Shown here piece after piece: positions 6,540-15,001 of a stretch of DNA of 25,005 nt. Source of the DNA: Myxococcales bacterium (GTDB lineage: Bacteria; Myxococcota; UBA796; SXON01); contig SHYX01000058.1 of NCBI GenBank assembly GCA_009692585.1, positions 1 to 25,005 of the forward strand. The letters run 5' to 3'. Position 1 is the first letter of the stretch. Every line of letters begins with the position of its first letter. The notes under the pieces are model-generated. The model saw only the letters and a list, made by a program, of their open reading frames with translations, did no database searches and was not told where the DNA came from. A program made the position numbers and the translations under genes.

Positions 6540-8662
6540 CAGTCCACCACCAGCACTTCGTCTCGCGACACGGTTCGAATCAGTGCCTTGAGCTCGTCGA
6601 TGCGCGCCGGGTCATCGGCCCACACGTCGATCAGTTGGCCGATGAGGTCCTTGGCGCGGCGGAAGGCGCCGACGAGGTCGCCCGAGATGTCGGCGCCGCT
6701 CTCCAATTGGTCCAACAACGCGGCGAGGGGCTTCCCTTCAGCCCAGGCGCGGCCGTAGGGCACCATTTCGGGGCACCAGCACACGCCCAGCCCAGTCAGC
6801 GACTCCGCGCCCCGCACGACGGTGTTGTGGCGGATTCGGTCCACCTCCTTGACCAGGCCCAGCTCGTCGCCGCGGAGGCGCAGCCTCGGCCGCACGTCGC
6901 GACCGAATTCCTTGTTCACCGCGCAGAGAACCCCGAAGAGCCGTGCCGGATCGAGCGATTCGAAGACGCCCGCGAGAACCAGCTCGGTGACGAAGATCTC
7001 TTCGATCTGCACGTGGCGCAGGACGGACGCGCCCGCGAGGGGCTGGAACGTGTCGTCGAGGTACCCGTAGGTCTGCAAAAAGCCGAGCCGCGCCTGCACG
7101 TCGTCCCAGACCCGCCCTTGCGCCCGCTCGGCACGCTCGGACAACTTGGCCGCTTCTTTATGGCTTTTGCGGTCCCCCTGCGCGGTGAGTGTCGCCGCCT
7201 CCCGTTCGAGGCGCCGGGCCTCGCCCTGCAATGAGTACGCCAGGAAGCTTTTTTCCACGATTTCGCGGATGTGTTCTTTTCCGGCGCGCTCCAGCAGGTT
7301 CACGATGCTGTTGAATGAGAGGGCGAAACTCGAGCGCACCGGCTCGGGTTCTCCACGAAGGTAGGCTTGGAGCGAGCGTTCGTTGTACGACCACTCGACC
7401 GGGTCGGTGCGGATGACCACGTGGCCCACTTCGTCCATGCCGCGGCGCCCGGCGCGGCCTGCCTTCTGCATGAACTCGCGGGTGGTGAGGGGGCGCAACA
7501 TCTTCCCGTCGAACTTGCGCAGGCCGTCGAAGGCGGCGGTGCGCGCGGGCATGTTGATTCCGAGGGCGAAGGTGCTGGTGCAATACAGGACCTGCACCAG
7601 GCGTGCTTCGTAGAGTTCTTCGACCAGCGCCTTGAGTTGGACGTGCAGCCCGGCGTGGTGGAAGGCGACGCCGCGTTGGTAGAGCGCACGAAGCTCGGGC
7701 TCGAGCACATGGCCGGTGTCGTGCCTGGCAAATTCATCGAGGCGGGCGTCCATCTCCACCGCGCGTTCCTTCGGCACGAGGCTGCGGGGGAGGCGCTGCC
7801 CGAGCGAACGCGCGAAATGCTCCACGTTCTTCCGAGAGAAGCAGAAGTAGAGGTACGGAAGATAGTCGCGATCGAACAGCAGATCGAAGATGTCCTGGTG
7901 TGTCGTGGTCGGCATGCGCGCCGCTCCGCCCCTGCCCCCGTGGCGGTCGGGGCGTCCGTGGCGAGCATCGCCGCGACCGCGGCGGCCGCCGTGTCGGTCG
8001 CCGCCCCCCGAAGGCGGCGGCGGTGCAGCGTTGGCGATCTTCTTGGCGAACACTGCCGGGGGCCACATTCCGACGTTGACGTCGGCGACGAAGAAATCAA
8101 GGGGCACCGCCCGCTGCGTCTCCTCGATGACCTCCACCCACCGATTGCGCACGTGCCCCAGCCACGCGGCAAACTGCCGCGCATTCTGCAGCGTGGCGGA
8201 GAGCCCCACGATCTGCACACGCTCGGGCAGATAGATGAGCACCTCTTCCCAGGCCGTGCCCCGTTCGCGGTCGTCGAGGAAGTGGATCTCGTCGATGATG
8301 ACGGTGTCCAACGCCTCGAGCTTGTCCCCTGACAGGAGCATGTTCCTCAGGATCTCGGTGGTCATCACCTTGCAGGGTGCGTCGCGACGAATCACCAGGT
8401 CGCCGGTGACGAGCCCGATCCGGTCGTCTCCGAACAGGCGCGTGTAGTCGCGAAATTTCTGGTTCGAGAGCGCCTTGATCGGGGCCGTGTAGATGACTTC
8501 CCGGCCCGCGGTGAGCGCGCGTTCCACCGCCCAGTCGGCGATGACCGTCTTTCCGGTTCCGGTCGGAGCACAGACCAGCACGGAGTTGCCGGCTTCCAGG
8601 GCGGCGATGGCATCGGATTGAAAGCGGTCGAGGGAGAGGCCGCGAAAGGTCGTCGGGGGCAT
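6539..8662 (-). CDS. Ski2-like DEAD/DEAH-box RNA helicase
   Basis: 707 residues. An ATP-dependent helicase of superfamily 2, Ski2/Mtr4 branch, expected to unwind RNA during decay or processing. Seen in order: Q-like N-terminus (FRGLSLDRFQSDAI), Walker A APTGTGKT (32-39), APIKALSNQKF (motif Ia), Walker B DEIH (124-127), SATLQN (155-160), TFALGINMPARTAAF and the arginine-finger motif QKAGRAGRRGMDEVG. The C-terminal ~250 residues are helical and consistent with a DSHCT-type region. An unusual Pro/Gly/Arg/His-rich insert occupies about residues 213-250, between the two RecA-like lobes. The gene is followed by the membrane-protein genes with 1-bp overlap, so it may head their transcript. Upstream is a hairpin and the cyclophilin gene. 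Confidence 0.92.
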   Translation of the reverse strand: MPPTTFRGLSLDRFQSDAIAALEAGNSVLVCAPTGTGKTVIADWAVERALTAGREVIYTAPIKALSNQKFRDYTRLFGDDRIGLVTGDLVIRRDAPCKVMTTEILRNMLLSGDKLEALDTVIIDEIHFLDDRERGTAWEEVLIYLPERVQIVGLSATLQNARQFAAWLGHVRNRWVEVIEETQRAVPLDFFVADVNVGMWPPAVFAKKIANAAPPPPSGGGDRHGGRRGRGDARHGRPDRHGGRGGAARMPTTTHQDIFDLLFDRDYLPYLYFCFSRKNVEHFARSLGQRLPRSLVPKERAVEMDARLDEFARHDTGHVLEPELRALYQRGVAFHHAGLHVQLKALVEELYEARLVQVLYCTSTFALGINMPARTAAFDGLRKFDGKMLRPLTTREFMQKAGRAGRRGMDEVGHVVIRTDPVEWSYNERSLQAYLRGEPEPVRSSFALSFNSIVNLLERAGKEHIREIVEKSFLAYSLQGEARRLEREAATLTAQGDRKSHKEAAKLSERAERAQGRVWDDVQARLGFLQTYGYLDDTFQPLAGASVLRHVQIEEIFVTELVLAGVFESLDPARLFGVLCAVNKEFGRDVRPRLRLRGDELGLVKEVDRIRHNTVVRGAESLTGLGVCWCPEMVPYGRAWAEGKPLAALLDQLESGADISGDLVGAFRRAKDLIGQLIDVWADDPARIDELKALIRTVSRDEVLVVD

Positions 8663-8677
8663 GGGCGGGGCGCGATA

Positions 8678-8698
8678 ACCCGCTGGTCGTCAGCGGGT
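8678..8698. terminator. Perfect 8-bp inverted repeat between cyclophilin and helicase genes
   Basis: ACCCGCTG and its complement CAGCGGGT are separated by five bases, 15 bp upstream of the helicase start codon and 67 bp downstream of the cyclophilin stop on the same strand. There is no T-tract on either side, so a factor-independent terminator is not assured. It could instead be a 5' leader hairpin or an operator for the helicase gene. Confidence 0.35.
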
Positions 8699-8765
8699 AA
8701 CCGGTGACGACGGGGCCGCGCCGGAGGGCATGGCCGTGTTGCGGGTGCATCGGGGAGAGACCTGA

Positions 8766-9425
<660 letters not shown>

Positions 9426-9477
9426 CAGGGCGCTTAGCCCGTTGTCTCAAGCGTCGTGGAGGGCCGCCACGGCCGCG

Positions 9478-9506
9478 TTGACGCCTGCGGCCGGGTGCGG
9501 TATCAT
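9478..9506 (+). promoter_or_regulatory. Sigma-70-like promoter of the VapBC-type operon
   Basis: TTGACG at 9478-9483 and TATCAT at 9501-9506 are separated by exactly 17 bp, a near-consensus housekeeping promoter. A start site about 7 bp after the -10 box falls at 9513, the A of the antitoxin ATG, so the message would be leaderless. No Shine-Dalgarno sequence precedes the ATG, which agrees with that. Inference from spacing only. Confidence 0.55.
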
Positions 9507-9512
9507 TATGCT

Positions 9513-9743
9513 ATGCAAGCAATTCACATCCGTGAGGTTCCCGACCATGTCGTCGCGGCCCTGAAGCGGCGCGCGCGCGCGAACCATCGCTCTCTACAGG
9601 GCGAGGTTCTTGCGGCCCTGGAGGCTGCGGCGCTTCGCGCTCCGCCCCCCGAGCGGCCCGCTCCGCTTCGCCTGTCGCTCTCCGACGCACCCGGAACCGG
9701 GTCCTGGTCTCGCGACGAGACCTACGACGAAGATGCGCGTTGA
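9513..9743 (+). CDS. FitA/VapB-like ribbon-helix-helix antitoxin
   Basis: 76 residues. Predicted antitoxin that binds its own promoter through an N-terminal ribbon-helix-helix and neutralises the toxin through its C-terminal tail. Seen: MQAIHIREVPDHVVAALKRR followed by RANHRSLQGEVLAALE, the typical Arc/FitA pattern (strand, then two helices, with NHRSLQGEV at the turn). The C-terminal ~35 residues are Pro/Ser/Asp-rich and would wrap the toxin. The frame is open upstream to 9456, but those codons lie within the promoter and have no family match. The stop overlaps the toxin start by 11 bp. Downstream lies the PIN-domain gene, as expected for a type II toxin-antitoxin pair. Confidence 0.85.
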   Translation: MQAIHIREVPDHVVAALKRRARANHRSLQGEVLAALEAAALRAPPPERPAPLRLSLSDAPGTGSWSRDETYDEDAR

Positions 9744-10191
9744 TCGGTTCGTCGACACGAATGTGCTGCTGACGGCGACGGCGGTTGCGCGGTCCGGCCA
9801 CGCCGCAGCTCTCGCGTTTCTCGATGCGGGGTTTGCCGAGCGTTCGCTGTTCCTATCGGGCCAGGTGCTCCGGGAGTACATCGCCGTGGCGACGCGACCG
9901 TCGGCGGTGAACGGGTTGGGCCTCGGGGTAATGGAGGCCATCGGAAACGCGAGGCAGTTCCTCGACCGAAGCAACTTCCTCAGGGAGGATGAGGCAGTTC
10001 GGGACGCGTTGTTCGGACTGTTGGAGACAGTCCCCTGCTCCGGGAAGCAGGTGCACGACGCGAACATCGCCGCTACGATGATCGCCCATGGAATCGGCTT
10101 GCTCGTGACGCTCAACCCCCGGGACTTCGAGCGGTTCGTCCCCTCGATCCAACTCGCCGGCCTGGACGCGACAGTCCCACCCAAACCGTAG
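9733..10191 (+). CDS. PIN-domain toxin, VapC family
   Basis: 152 residues. Predicted Mg2+-dependent ribonuclease toxin of a VapBC-type pair. Conserved acidic positions are visible: FVDTNVLL near the N-terminus, LREYIAVATRP (the Glu), QVHDANIAATM (second Asp) and LVTLNPRDFERF (fourth acidic region). The ATG at 9733 lies inside the 3' end of the antitoxin gene, the usual overlapping arrangement. The target RNA is not predictable from sequence, although VapC toxins often cut tRNAs or rRNA. The gene converges on the tRNA-Glu gene with a hairpin terminator between them; this proximity may be coincidence. Confidence 0.88.
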   Translation: MRVDRFVDTNVLLTATAVARSGHAAALAFLDAGFAERSLFLSGQVLREYIAVATRPSAVNGLGLGVMEAIGNARQFLDRSNFLREDEAVRDALFGLLETVPCSGKQVHDANIAATMIAHGIGLLVTLNPRDFERFVPSIQLAGLDATVPPKP

Positions 10192-10308
10192 TCTATGGCG
10201 CGAGGGACGGAAGTAGCCGACGATAACCGCGGGGTCGCGGACCGCGATCTGGGTGTGCGTCTTCCTCGAACATGACGAAGCCGCACATCGTCAACCGCCC
10301 ACAAAAAT
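10192..10308. other. Intergenic region between vapC-like gene and terminator
   Basis: About 117 bp with no open frame of note and no recognised RNA. It contains a small CCGCGG/CGCGG inverted-repeat cluster near 10228-10247. Nothing else seen. Confidence 0.4.
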
Positions 10309-10338
10309 CGCCCCGAAGAACCTACGTTCTTCGGGGCG
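10309..10338. terminator. Strong bidirectional hairpin terminator
   Basis: A perfect 13-bp stem (CGCCCCGAAGAAC and its complement) with a 4-base loop. On the minus strand it is followed by ATTTTTG, ending the gltX-tRNA transcript just after tRNA-Glu. On the plus strand it is followed by CTTTTGG, ending the toxin-antitoxin transcript. It insulates the two convergent units. Confidence 0.85.
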
Positions 10339-10342
10339 CTTT

Positions 10343-10417
10343 TGGTAGTCCCAAGGGGAATCGAACCCCTGTTTATGCCGTGAGAGGGCACTGTCCTAAC
10401 CGCTAGACGATGGGACC
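10343..10417 (-). tRNA. tRNA-Glu (anticodon CUC)
   Basis: 75 bases including an encoded CCA. Acceptor arm GGTCCCA pairs with TGGGACT (a terminal G-U). The D arm contains the TCTAGCGGTTAGGA segment, the anticodon loop is CTCTCAC, and the T arm is AGGGG-TTCGATT-CCCCT. Read on the minus strand, it is the last gene before the shared terminator and lies 15 bp after tRNA-Gln. Confidence 0.95.
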
Positions 10418-10432
10418 AGACTGGAGCTTAGG

Positions 10433-10508
10433 TGGTTGAGGCGCTAGGGGTCGAACCTAGAGTCTTCTGAGTCAGAGTCAGACGTGTTGCCAATTACACT
10501 ACGCCTCA
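10433..10508 (-). tRNA. tRNA-Gln (anticodon CUG)
   Basis: 76 bases including an encoded CCA. Acceptor arm TGAGGCG/CGCCTCA is fully paired with a U1-A72 end pair. The anticodon stem TCTGA/TCAGA closes a CTCTGAC loop, and the T arm is CTAGG-TTCGACC-CCTAG. It starts 37 bp downstream of the gltX stop on the same strand, with no terminator seen between them. Confidence 0.95.
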
Positions 10509-10545
10509 CCGGCGTGTCGGCAGCTAATCGCGGGGTCCACGGGCG

Positions 10546-11952
10546 TCAAGACCAGGCCCGGCGCATCCGCCGCAGCGACGTCTCGCGCCCGAGAATGAAC
10601 AGCGTTTGCCACAGGCCCGGGCCTACCCGCTGGCCCACCAGCGCTACCCGCAGCGGCTGTGCGAGCTTTCCGAGCTTGATCCCCTCGGATACGCACAGCG
10701 CGGTGCCCGCCGCTTCGAGCGCATCCTCCGTCCACTCGGTGACGCCTGCGAGGGCCTCAGCCGCCCGCGAGACGAGGTCGCGCGCCGGAGCGAGCACCGC
10801 GGCCACCGCCTCGCCGTCGACCGGAAGCCGGTCATCGCCGAGGAAGAACACGCCCGCCTGATCGGCCAGTTCTGCGTAGGTGTGGGCGCGCTCGCGGAGC
10901 ACGCGCACGGCATCCACCCATCGGTCGCCGAGGGGGTACCCGCGGGCCTCGAACCAAGGTCGCATCGCGGTCGCCGCGTGGTCCAGAGGCAGGCTCTTGA
11001 GCCAATGGCCGCTCACCCAACGCAGTTTCTGCGCGTCCCACTTGCCGGCCGAAGCACCGATGCCCTCGATCGAGAACATCTGAATCAGCTCACCGACAGC
11101 GAAGAGTTCCGCGTCGCCGTGCGCCCAACCGAGGCGAGCCAGGTAGTTGATCATCGCTTCTGGGGGGTAGCCAGCGTCCCGGTACTGGCCCACCGCCACA
11201 TCGCCGAAGCGCTTGGACATCTTGCGGCCCTGGTCGTCCAGGATCAGGGGCATGTGGCCGAACCGCGGCGTCGGCGCTCCCAACGCCTGGTAGATCAACA
11301 GCTGCTTCGGCGTGTTGTTCAGGTGCTCGTCACCGCGGAGGACATGGGTGATCTCCATCGCGATGTCGTCACAGACGACGACGAAGTTGTACATCGGCAT
11401 CCCGTCGGGGCGGACGAGGATGAAGTCGTCCAGCTCAGCGCTGTCCCAACGCACGCTACCCTTGATCAGGTCGTGCAGAAGCACATCGTGTGCGTCGGGC
11501 ACCCGCAAACGCAGCACGGTGAGGCCCGCGCGCGCTTCCAGAAGCCTGTCGCGACAGTGTCCATCGTATCCGCGCCGGCCCCCTTCGGCCTTCGCCGTTT
11601 CCCGAAGTCCGGCGAGGCGCTCGACCGAGCAGTCGCAGTGGTAGGCCTTGCCCTCGGTGACCAGGCGCTCGGCCACGGTCTGGTAGAGCGCCAGACGCTC
11701 GCTCTGCCGGTAGGGCGCGTGAGGGCCTCCGACCTCGGGTCCCTCGTCCCAGTCGATACCGAGCCACCGCAGCCCGTCGAGGATGGCGTCGACGGCGTCC
11801 TCGCGGTTGCGATCTTCGTCGGTGTCTTCGATCCGGAGGAGGAACTGGCCACCGTGCTTCCGCGCCAGGAGCCAGTTGAACAACGCGGTCCGCGCGCCGC
11901 CGATGTGTAGATAACCAGTGGGACTGGGCGCGAAGCGGGTGCGGAATGCCAT
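10546..11952 (-). CDS. gltX: Glutamyl-tRNA synthetase
   Basis: 468 residues, full length for class I GluRS. Charges tRNA-Glu (and tRNA-Gln in organisms using the transamidation route) with glutamate. Seen: N-terminal RFAPSPTGYLHIGGARTALFNW with the HIGH-type motif, RIEDTD, a four-residue zinc-type cluster near CDCS and downstream C, a central MYNFVVVCDDIAMEITHVLRG, and the signature RKMSKRFG (KMSKS-type). The C-terminal ~200 residues form the anticodon-binding helical region. tRNA-Gln and tRNA-Glu follow directly on the same strand, so enzyme and substrates may share a transcript. Whether the enzyme is discriminating or non-discriminating cannot be decided by eye; no GatCAB or GlnRS gene lies in the window. 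Confidence 0.96.
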   Translation of the reverse strand: MAFRTRFAPSPTGYLHIGGARTALFNWLLARKHGGQFLLRIEDTDEDRNREDAVDAILDGLRWLGIDWDEGPEVGGPHAPYRQSERLALYQTVAERLVTEGKAYHCDCSVERLAGLRETAKAEGGRRGYDGHCRDRLLEARAGLTVLRLRVPDAHDVLLHDLIKGSVRWDSAELDDFILVRPDGMPMYNFVVVCDDIAMEITHVLRGDEHLNNTPKQLLIYQALGAPTPRFGHMPLILDDQGRKMSKRFGDVAVGQYRDAGYPPEAMINYLARLGWAHGDAELFAVGELIQMFSIEGIGASAGKWDAQKLRWVSGHWLKSLPLDHAATAMRPWFEARGYPLGDRWVDAVRVLRERAHTYAELADQAGVFFLGDDRLPVDGEAVAAVLAPARDLVSRAAEALAGVTEWTEDALEAAGTALCVSEGIKLGKLAQPLRVALVGQRVGPGLWQTLFILGRETSLRRMRRAWS

Positions 11953-12003
11953 GTGGGCGCCGGGGAGAGGGCCGCGGGCTAATCCGAAATGGGGGGAGGG
12001 GCC

Positions 12004-12906
12004 TCAGGTCCCGCGCTGGTAGGTGACCCGCACCGACATGCCCGGCCGGGGAATCGCGCGGCCAGAAAAGACGATCGCGTTGTCGCCGACCGACCACGTC
12101 CAGCCGTCCTCGTCGCGTCTGGGAATCTCCACCTCGTCCACCCAGACCGCCAGCGTCTTTTCCGCCGGGAGTTCGCCCAGCGGAAAGATGGGATTCCATC
12201 CGCTCACCACCAGGCCGATGCCCTCCAACACCAGGGCGTAGTCGTCGGCACAGATGCTCTCTGTCAGCCCTCCAAGCTCGGTGGCGACGGTCAGATAGCG
12301 AGTGCCCGCGTCGGCGGCCGAACTGCCGGACAGGCATCCCGCCGGCACGTCACCGACCAGGGCGTGGGCGGTGATTCCGACCCCGATGGCCGCGCCCTTG
12401 AGCGCGTCGACCAGAACCGGCAGCGTGGACGGGCTGTGGTCATCCTCGTCCGAGACGAACACGATGTGTGCGACGCCGTCGTTTCGCAAGAATCCAGGAT
12501 TGACGTCGTCGCGGAGGCCCCGAACGCCCATGGCCAGCCCCTGCTCGTCACGCCCGCCGCCGGTGCCGACGGCCACCTGCGCGGAGAACGCGGCAACGAC
12601 ATCCTCGGTCTGGGGGGTCAACACCGGCCCACGCAGGACCCCGCCCTGCGTCGGGTCCGTGGTCGTGACGCCGATGCGGAAGTCGGCCGTGGTGTCTCCG
12701 AGCAACTCCACGAAGGTGGCGAAGTTCGCCGCCAGATTGGTCTGCTCCTCGAACATGCTAGCCGAGTCGTCCATCACGAAGAGCACATCTGCCGGTGCCT
12801 CTTCGTCCTGCGTGTAGATGTCTTGAAGCGTGAGGTTCGCGACCTCGTAGTCCGAACAGGCAAGGGCACCGAGCCACAGAATCGGGCAGAGGCGGGACGT
12901 CACCAC
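12004..12906 (-). CDS. von Willebrand factor A-type lipoprotein
   Basis: About 300 residues. The GTG at 12906 (or 12903) gives a plausible signal peptide, VTSRLCPILWLGALACS, with a lipobox. A GTG at 12942 would overlap the divergent neighbour's start and adds a polar leader. The mature part contains LFVMDDSASMFEE, a MIDAS-type DxSxS metal site of vWA domains, then FRIGVTTTDP and HIVFVSDEDDHS, matching the order of strands and metal ligands in this fold. The C-terminal ~90 residues form a beta-rich extension (LAVWVDEVEIPRRDEDGW). The role is probably surface protein interaction; the partner is unknown. It is divergent from the heme-propeller lipoprotein with only ~23 bp between start codons, suggesting shared control. 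Confidence 0.8.
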   Translation of the reverse strand: MVTSRLCPILWLGALACSDYEVANLTLQDIYTQDEEAPADVLFVMDDSASMFEEQTNLAANFATFVELLGDTTADFRIGVTTTDPTQGGVLRGPVLTPQTEDVVAAFSAQVAVGTGGGRDEQGLAMGVRGLRDDVNPGFLRNDGVAHIVFVSDEDDHSPSTLPVLVDALKGAAIGVGITAHALVGDVPAGCLSGSSAADAGTRYLTVATELGGLTESICADDYALVLEGIGLVVSGWNPIFPLGELPAEKTLAVWVDEVEIPRRDEDGWTWSVGDNAIVFSGRAIPRPGMSVRVTYQRGT

Positions 12907-12929
12907 GACAGCGGGGATAGCATGTCCCC

Positions 12930-14522
12930 GTGTTGTTTGCACTGTTCGCGCTCGCCAGTTGCTCTGAGGCGTTTCCCGTGCCGGATCCCAGCAGCGTGGT
13001 CAGCATGGTCATCGAACCGCCCGAGATCACCGTGTACACCTCACCCGACGGCGGCGCCGCCACCGATTTCGAACTGGTGTCACGCCGGGTGGATGGTTCA
13101 GTCGTTGAGTTGGAGACCGCTGAGTGGACGTTGTCCAATCGCACCGTGGGCGACATCGATGAGACGGGGGAGTTCACCCCATCGACCGACAACGGCGGGG
13201 TTGCGAATGTGCTGGCCCGATTCGCCGGGATCGAAGCGCAGGCGTTGGTGACGGTGGTGTACGTGGACGTGATCGCACCGGATGGCATCGACGTCTTGGC
13301 CTTTGACGTCCCGCGCACCCCCCACCTCGGGCTCTGGACCTACCCGCCTGACCGGGTCAACCTTCCTCGCAACACCCCCAGCCTGTCCTTTCAATGGGCC
13401 GACGTCGGTGCCAGCGCCGCCAGGATCCGCTTCCGGAGCGCGGTCACCGACCTCACCGTCTACGCCACGGGGACCAGTTGGACCGCCGACGAGGCGACGT
13501 GGGCGTCGTTGGTGGGGACCAATGCCGGCGGGTCGGTCGAGGTCGAGTTGTCCCTCCTCGTCGGCGCGGAGGTGTGGTCCGAGGAGGTGATCACCGTAAA
13601 CGTCAATCGTTTCGATGCCCGCGGTTCCATCTACTATTGGAGCACGTCCGCGTATGGGATTCGCCGCATCGCCTATGGTTCGCAGGCCGAGGATTTCCTG
13701 ACCGCGGCGACCACGGGCTACTGTGTGGGTTGTCACAGTGTTCGGGGGGATCGCATCGGATACACGTTCGACGGTGGAAACGGTGCCTTTGGGTTGCGGA
13801 ACATCGGTTCCGGGACTGATGTGTTCAATCACGACTCCGGGATTTTCGGCAACTTCAACACCATCTCGCCCGACGAGAGCCGCGTCCTCGTCGCCCTGCA
13901 GGGCGCCCTCCTCCTCTACGATGCCGGCACCGGCGCGCTCATCGGTGAGGTGGCCACCGGTGGATGGGCGACCCACCCCGACTGGTCGCCGGACGGCTCC
14001 CAGGTCGCGTTCGTGATGACCAACGGCGCCGGCGCCGATTGGAGCTTTACCGGCGGCCGGATCATGGTGATGGATGTCTATGGCGACGGCAGCTTCGGGA
14101 CCCCGGTGACCATCATCGACCCGGCCGACCCCTACAACGCCTATTATCCGGCGTGGTCACCCGATGGGGAATGGTTGGTCTACAACGTGTCTACGGGGGA
14201 CAGCTACGCGGATGCCGATGCCATGGTCTGGGTGACCAAGGCGGACGGTTCGGTCGCGGTCGAGCTGACCGAGGCGAGTGTCGTGACCGGGCTCACCAAC
14301 TCACTTCCGCGTTGGGCCCCGCTCCCCGACGATGACGTGTTGTGGTTGGCATTTTCGTCCAATCGAGTCTATGGCAACGTGACCCTCGGGAATCCTCAGC
14401 TGTGGGTGAGCGGTTTCGACCCGGTGCGCGCCGCGGCTGGCGTCGACCCCAGCTGGCCGGCGTTCTGGCTTCCCGGTCAGGACCCCTCGCAGAACAACCA
14501 CATCCCGATGTGGGCGGAATGA
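12930..14522 (+). CDS. TolB-like beta-propeller lipoprotein with one CxxCH heme motif
   Basis: 530 residues from a GTG. An in-frame TAG at 12918 excludes a longer protein, so the signal peptide is only MLFALFALASC with a lipobox. Residues about 20-130 look like Ig-like beta domains (SPDGGAATDFELVS..., then an Ig fold ending VLARFAG...VVYVDV). CVGCH at 265-269 is a c-type heme attachment motif. The rest contains PD40/TolB-type propeller repeats: SPDESRVLV, HPDWSPDGSQVAF, YPAWSPDGEWLVY. Such combined propeller/heme lipoproteins occur in Myxococcota and relatives; the electron partner is unknown. The ATGA overlap at its end couples it to the next lipoprotein gene. Confidence 0.82.
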   Translation: MLFALFALASCSEAFPVPDPSSVVSMVIEPPEITVYTSPDGGAATDFELVSRRVDGSVVELETAEWTLSNRTVGDIDETGEFTPSTDNGGVANVLARFAGIEAQALVTVVYVDVIAPDGIDVLAFDVPRTPHLGLWTYPPDRVNLPRNTPSLSFQWADVGASAARIRFRSAVTDLTVYATGTSWTADEATWASLVGTNAGGSVEVELSLLVGAEVWSEEVITVNVNRFDARGSIYYWSTSAYGIRRIAYGSQAEDFLTAATTGYCVGCHSVRGDRIGYTFDGGNGAFGLRNIGSGTDVFNHDSGIFGNFNTISPDESRVLVALQGALLLYDAGTGALIGEVATGGWATHPDWSPDGSQVAFVMTNGAGADWSFTGGRIMVMDVYGDGSFGTPVTIIDPADPYNAYYPAWSPDGEWLVYNVSTGDSYADADAMVWVTKADGSVAVELTEASVVTGLTNSLPRWAPLPDDDVLWLAFSSNRVYGNVTLGNPQLWVSGFDPVRAAAGVDPSWPAFWLPGQDPSQNNHIPMWAE

Positions 14523-15001
14523 TCTGGCTGGCTGGCGGCCTTGGCGCCTGTGGCGAGGCGGCCGAGCTCGCGGCAGGGGGGCGACAACTGGCGGACTACA
14601 TCGGGGTTGCGGGCACGCGGATCGAGTTCGCGCCCGCGGGGTCGGCAGACGAAACGCCCCTCCAGCTGCTCATCGGTGTGGATAGGTGGACGCTGCGCTC
14701 GGGTGCGCGATGGGACGAGGCCGAACCCGTTGCCGAGTGGGCGGTGATCACCGAGCCGGCGCTCATGGTGGACGGCCAGGAGCTGCTTTCCATGCCGTTG
14801 CCGGACGCGGTGGCGGTCACCACCTGGTACGGGGAGTTCGCGGAGAGCGTCGAGGCCTCGCCGGACGCGGGCCGGGTGGCCGGCGCGTGGGTTTTTGCGC
14901 GTGGCATCGGCCCCATCGTCGTTACGGTCGATAGCGTGAGTCGTGAGTGCGTATTCTACGAGTATCGGACGGGGGAAGCCGCCGACACCGCGGCGGAATA
15001 G
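14519..15001 (+). CDS. Small lipoprotein of unknown function
   Basis: 160 residues. The ATG overlaps the stop of the propeller gene (ATGA), which fixes the start. The N-terminus MIWLAGGLGACGEA is a minimal lipoprotein signal. The mature part is beta-rich and acidic (LQLLIGVDRWTLRSGARW, VTTWYGEFAESVEASPD, RGIGPIVVTVDSVSRECVFYEYR). No family recognised. Coupling implies it works with the heme-propeller lipoprotein. Confidence 0.72.
   Translation: MIWLAGGLGACGEAAELAAGGRQLADYIGVAGTRIEFAPAGSADETPLQLLIGVDRWTLRSGARWDEAEPVAEWAVITEPALMVDGQELLSMPLPDAVAVTTWYGEFAESVEASPDAGRVAGAWVFARGIGPIVVTVDSVSRECVFYEYRTGEAADTAAE

Noticed and set aside
10606..13251. Long plus-strand frames opposite gltX and the vWA gene
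   Set aside because: The minus-strand products have unmistakable HIGH/KMSKS and MIDAS motifs. The plus-strand frames have none.
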